DNA of 22,930 bases, from the NCBI GenBank assembly GCA_019114925.1, contig DXEO01000229.1:1-22930 (forward strand), read 5' to 3'. The notes under the pieces are model-generated. The model did no database searches. It was not told where the DNA came from and saw only the letters and a list, made by a program, of their open reading frames with translations. Position 1 is the first letter of the stretch. The number at the start of each line of letters is the position of its first letter. Origin of the DNA: Candidatus Corynebacterium faecipullorum (lineage in GTDB: Bacteria; Actinomycetota; Actinomycetes; Mycobacteriales; Mycobacteriaceae). Positions 21,222 through 22,930 of the stretch are shown here, one piece after another. A program made the position numbers and the translations under genes.

Positions 21222-21228
21222 CGCAGAC

Positions 21229-21603
21229 GTGAACTTTTTCGCCAACATGCCCCGCGATCCTTTCGCGGACGACCCGAACGACCCAGCTTCCTTCCTCGAG
21301 GAGGATGAGCGCGTCGAGCCGCTGTCTGAGGAGGACCGTCTCGCCGTCATTCATGATCTGGCCATGGTTCAAGAGTTTGCACGTGTCTTGAGCCCGCGCG
21401 GCATCGACGGCATCTTCTTTTTCTGCGAGGACTGCGAGGAAAACCACTTCTACGAGTGGGACATTATGGCCTCCAACATGCAGGCCACGCTGGCGGGCCA
21501 GCTCGCCCCCGTGCACGAGCCGGGCGCGGAGCCGGATCCGATGCGCTATGTTCCGTGGGATTATGCGGTGGGCTACCTCGACGGTATGGATTCGCGCTAC
21601 TAG
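21229..21603 (+). CDS. DUF5319 family protein
   Basis: This 124-residue acidic protein starts from GTG 21229, chosen because it gives VNFFANMPRDPFADDPNDPA, the conserved N-terminus of DUF5319, and fits a leaderless promoter exactly. An upstream TTG at 21193 lies inside the -35. A CEDCEENHFYEWDIM block near the middle holds two cysteines that might bind a metal. The family is conserved beside guaB2 and the sigD/rsdA pair in actinobacteria (as Rv3412 is in M. tuberculosis, to my memory) but has no known function. It ends 7 bp before two terminators. Confidence 0.85.
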   Translation: MNFFANMPRDPFADDPNDPASFLEEDERVEPLSEEDRLAVIHDLAMVQEFARVLSPRGIDGIFFFCEDCEENHFYEWDIMASNMQATLAGQLAPVHEPGAEPDPMRYVPWDYAVGYLDGMDSRY

Positions 21604-21610
21604 CACGGTT

Positions 21611-21630
21611 GCGCGGTAAAACTACCGCGC
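21611..21630. terminator. Hairpin after the DUF5319 gene (first of two)
   Basis: GCGCGGTA (21611-21618) and TACCGCGC (21623-21630) are perfect complements around AAAC. No long T-run follows; it probably works with the next hairpin. Confidence 0.5.
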
Positions 21631-21640
21631 GTTAAACGGA

Positions 21641-21693
21641 AAGAACCTCTTTCCTCCTGGTGTGGGAGGGAAGAGGTTCTTCGTGGTTTTATT
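21641..21693. terminator. Strong bidirectional terminator between DUF5319 gene and rsdA
   Basis: A 17-bp stem is formed by AAGAACCTCTTTCCTCC (21641-21657) and GGAGGGAAGAGGTTCTT (21665-21681), with one G-U pair and a 7-nt loop. TTTTATT follows on the plus strand at 21687. It should stop plus-strand transcripts of the DUF5319 gene and minus-strand transcripts of rsdA. Confidence 0.88.
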
Positions 21694-22519
21694 GCTGGAA
21701 TTGCGGCGGCGGGAGCTGGCCGTTATCCCCAGTGCCATCCGAGTTATCATTCTGCGGCGGCGTTGTCTGCTCTCCACCACTAGGCTGACTCGGCTCCGGC
21801 TGGGTTTGCGTCGGCGGCTCCAGTGGGTTGCCTGCCGATACCGTACGAGTCACCACGACGGTAGAGACCGCAGTCTCGGTCTGCGTGACAGTCTCCGGCT
21901 CCGGTGGCGTTTGCTCCTCTACAGGGGCGGGTTTCTCCACCGTCTGTGTCTGCGTCACCGTGGTGCGGGGCTGTTGCTTCGCTGTACTCGGGGAGTCCGC
22001 CTCGCGTTCCCGCTTGGCCTGATCCACCATCTTCCGGGCTTCTTCAAGCAGCTGACGGGTGCCGTCCATATCGCCCTCGGCGGAACGCCTCTCCATTTCA
22101 TCGAGTGTTCCGGCAAGCTCGACCACAGACACATCGTGATCATCCGCGCCGAAGAGCGACTGGTTCACGCCATACAACGGGGAACCCGGCCCGGCGTTGA
22201 CCACCACAGCTCCGGTACCTGCGATGAGCAGCGTAGCTGCGGCCGCTCCAATGAGTCCGTGCATGAATGGTTTGCTCCGACGGCGACGTGCCGCGCCGAG
22301 GGAAATAACCTCCGGCTCCTCCTCCGCGCCTTCGATGAGAGGGGCCGGGGGCATCTGCTTTTCGACGTCCCCGCGCAGCTCCAGCAGAAGACCCGCCAAC
22401 TCATCACCGCCATCGGAGGGATCGGTTCCTTCGGAGAGAGCGGTGAGGAATACATCATCATCGACCAAAGGCTGCAGCTGCTCAGCGACACCCTGCTGCG
22501 GCTGGTCTTTTTTTGCCAT
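21689..22519 (-). CDS. rsdA: Anti-sigma-D factor RsdA
   Basis: This 276-residue single-pass membrane protein has an N-terminal sigma-binding segment (VDDDVFLTALSEGTDPSDGG, then DELAGLLLELRGDVE, about 19-53), a basic patch ARRRRSKP, one membrane helix at about 86-108 (HGLIGAAAATLLIAGTGAVVV), a charged helical region (about 130-172) and an extracytoplasmic Thr/Pro/Gln-rich tail with TVTQT repeats. This matches RsdA, which holds SigD inactive at the membrane. A strong ribosome site (GGGAGGACATC) precedes ATG 22519. It is downstream of sigD in the same orientation, and its stop is within the terminator. How the signal releases SigD is not visible here. Confidence 0.85.
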   Translation of the reverse strand: MAKKDQPQQGVAEQLQPLVDDDVFLTALSEGTDPSDGGDELAGLLLELRGDVEKQMPPAPLIEGAEEEPEVISLGAARRRRSKPFMHGLIGAAAATLLIAGTGAVVVNAGPGSPLYGVNQSLFGADDHDVSVVELAGTLDEMERRSAEGDMDGTRQLLEEARKMVDQAKREREADSPSTAKQQPRTTVTQTQTVEKPAPVEEQTPPEPETVTQTETAVSTVVVTRTVSAGNPLEPPTQTQPEPSQPSGGEQTTPPQNDNSDGTGDNGQLPPPQFQQ

Positions 22520-22583
22520 GATGTCCTCCCTTCTTCATTAGAGAAATTTTTAATTTGTCGGTGCCAAGTACCGATGACTCACT

Positions 22584-22633
22584 GCTAGCTCTGGGCTAGC
22601 CCAACTACTGGTTCACGCTGCTGGTTCACGACG
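22584..22633. repeat. Short repeats at the end of sigD
   Basis: A 13-bp tandem pair (CTGGTTCACGCTG at 22608-22620, CTGGTTCACGACG at 22621-22633) crosses the sigD stop codon (22626-22628). Nearby, GCTAGC (22584) and GCTAGC (22595) flank TCTGG and could form a hairpin, and GGGCTAGCCC (22593-22602) is a perfect palindrome. They lie between sigD and rsdA and might modulate rsdA expression. Confidence 0.5.
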
Positions 22634-22930
22634 TCTCGTGCGAATCGAGGGATTTGCGCAATTGCGCAAGTGCACGATGTTGCGCCACGCGGACTGCGCC
22701 AGGGGTAGACTCCACAATTTCCGCAGTCTCCTCTGCCGACAGCCCCACGAACACACGCAAGATGATAATGTCCCGGGCCTTGTCACTTAATGTATCGAGC
22801 ATTGCCCGCACTCTGTTACTACCGTCTACTTCAAGGGCTGATTCTTCGGGGGTAGCGTCCTGAGCAGCGTCTTCTGGAAGGTCTTCCGTTGGGTGAGTGC
22901 GGTCGCGACTGAGGGCTCGGTGAGCGTCGG
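22626..22930 (-). CDS. sigD: ECF RNA polymerase sigma factor SigD, C-terminal part (runs off right edge)
   Basis: The frame is open from base 22930 to a TGA at 22626-22628, giving about 100 residues. The left portion (DAHRALSRDRTHPTEDLPED) is the end of the sigma-2 domain and linker. The right portion is sigma-4: LDTLSDKARDIIILRVFVGL, SAEETAEIVESTPGAVRVAQ, HRALAQLRKSL, with a helix-turn-helix for the -35 region. Adjacency to RsdA and the guaB block points to SigD, an ECF sigma that in corynebacteria and mycobacteria controls cell-envelope (mycolate/arabinogalactan) genes. The sigma-2 domain and start lie outside the window. Confidence 0.85.
   Translation of the reverse strand, partial: DAHRALSRDRTHPTEDLPEDAAQDATPEESALEVDGSNRVRAMLDTLSDKARDIIILRVFVGLSAEETAEIVESTPGAVRVAQHRALAQLRKSLDSHETS

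Noticed and set aside
1..22930. Insertion sequence, prophage or tRNA/rRNA gene in the window
   Set aside because: No transposase, integrase, phage gene or tRNA cloverleaf was recognised by eye. A covariance and transposase search would be needed to exclude small remnants, especially at 14137-14611.

Overview
The window reads as chromosomal DNA of a Corynebacterium species. It is high-GC and carries the corynebacterial/mycobacterial block sigD-rsdA-DUF5319-guaB2-guaB3, an EsrISR-type envelope-stress system, AMIN-like and MetQ lipoproteins, and several leaderless-type promoters. The gene order resembles what I recall of the C. glutamicum guaA/guaB to dnaE2 region, read backwards. The species cannot be fixed from the sequence alone.

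Left part (1-8555): the 5' end of dnaE2 runs off the left edge on the minus strand. Divergent from it is a methionine ABC importer locus, metQ1-metQ2-metN-metI. metN carries an in-frame TAA at codon 134, so as given it is broken. A sucrase/ferredoxin-like gene (minus) and an AMIN-like lipoprotein (plus) follow. Next come imuA' and imuB (minus), the accessory factors that work with DnaE2 in SOS mutagenesis. Both dnaE2 and imuA' have LexA-type SOS boxes, so the mutasome appears as two SOS-controlled units split by the methionine locus. A small membrane protein gene diverges from imuA'.

Middle (8556-14611): esrR and esrS (minus, ATGA overlap) are divergent from esrI. Together they look like the LiaFSR-like three-component envelope-stress system. 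They are followed by a threonine-aldolase-like PLP enzyme and a DUF222/HNH nuclease-like protein with a disordered Pro-rich tail. About 570 bp without a credible gene, rich in inverted repeats, follows.

Right part (14612-22930): this is the GMP synthesis region. guaA (minus) is followed by a LysR regulator divergent from an EamA/RhtA-type exporter, then guaB3 and guaB2 in one minus-strand operon. A leaderless DUF5319 gene is divergent from guaB2. Strong terminators separate it from rsdA and sigD (minus, sigD cut by the right edge), an ECF sigma factor and its membrane anti-sigma factor.

I do not see a wholly new multigene system. The most notable observations are the metN nonsense codon, the split SOS mutasome with two LexA boxes, an apparently weakened clamp-binding motif in ImuB, the repeat-rich operator candidates, and the unexplained 14.0-14.6 kb spacer.
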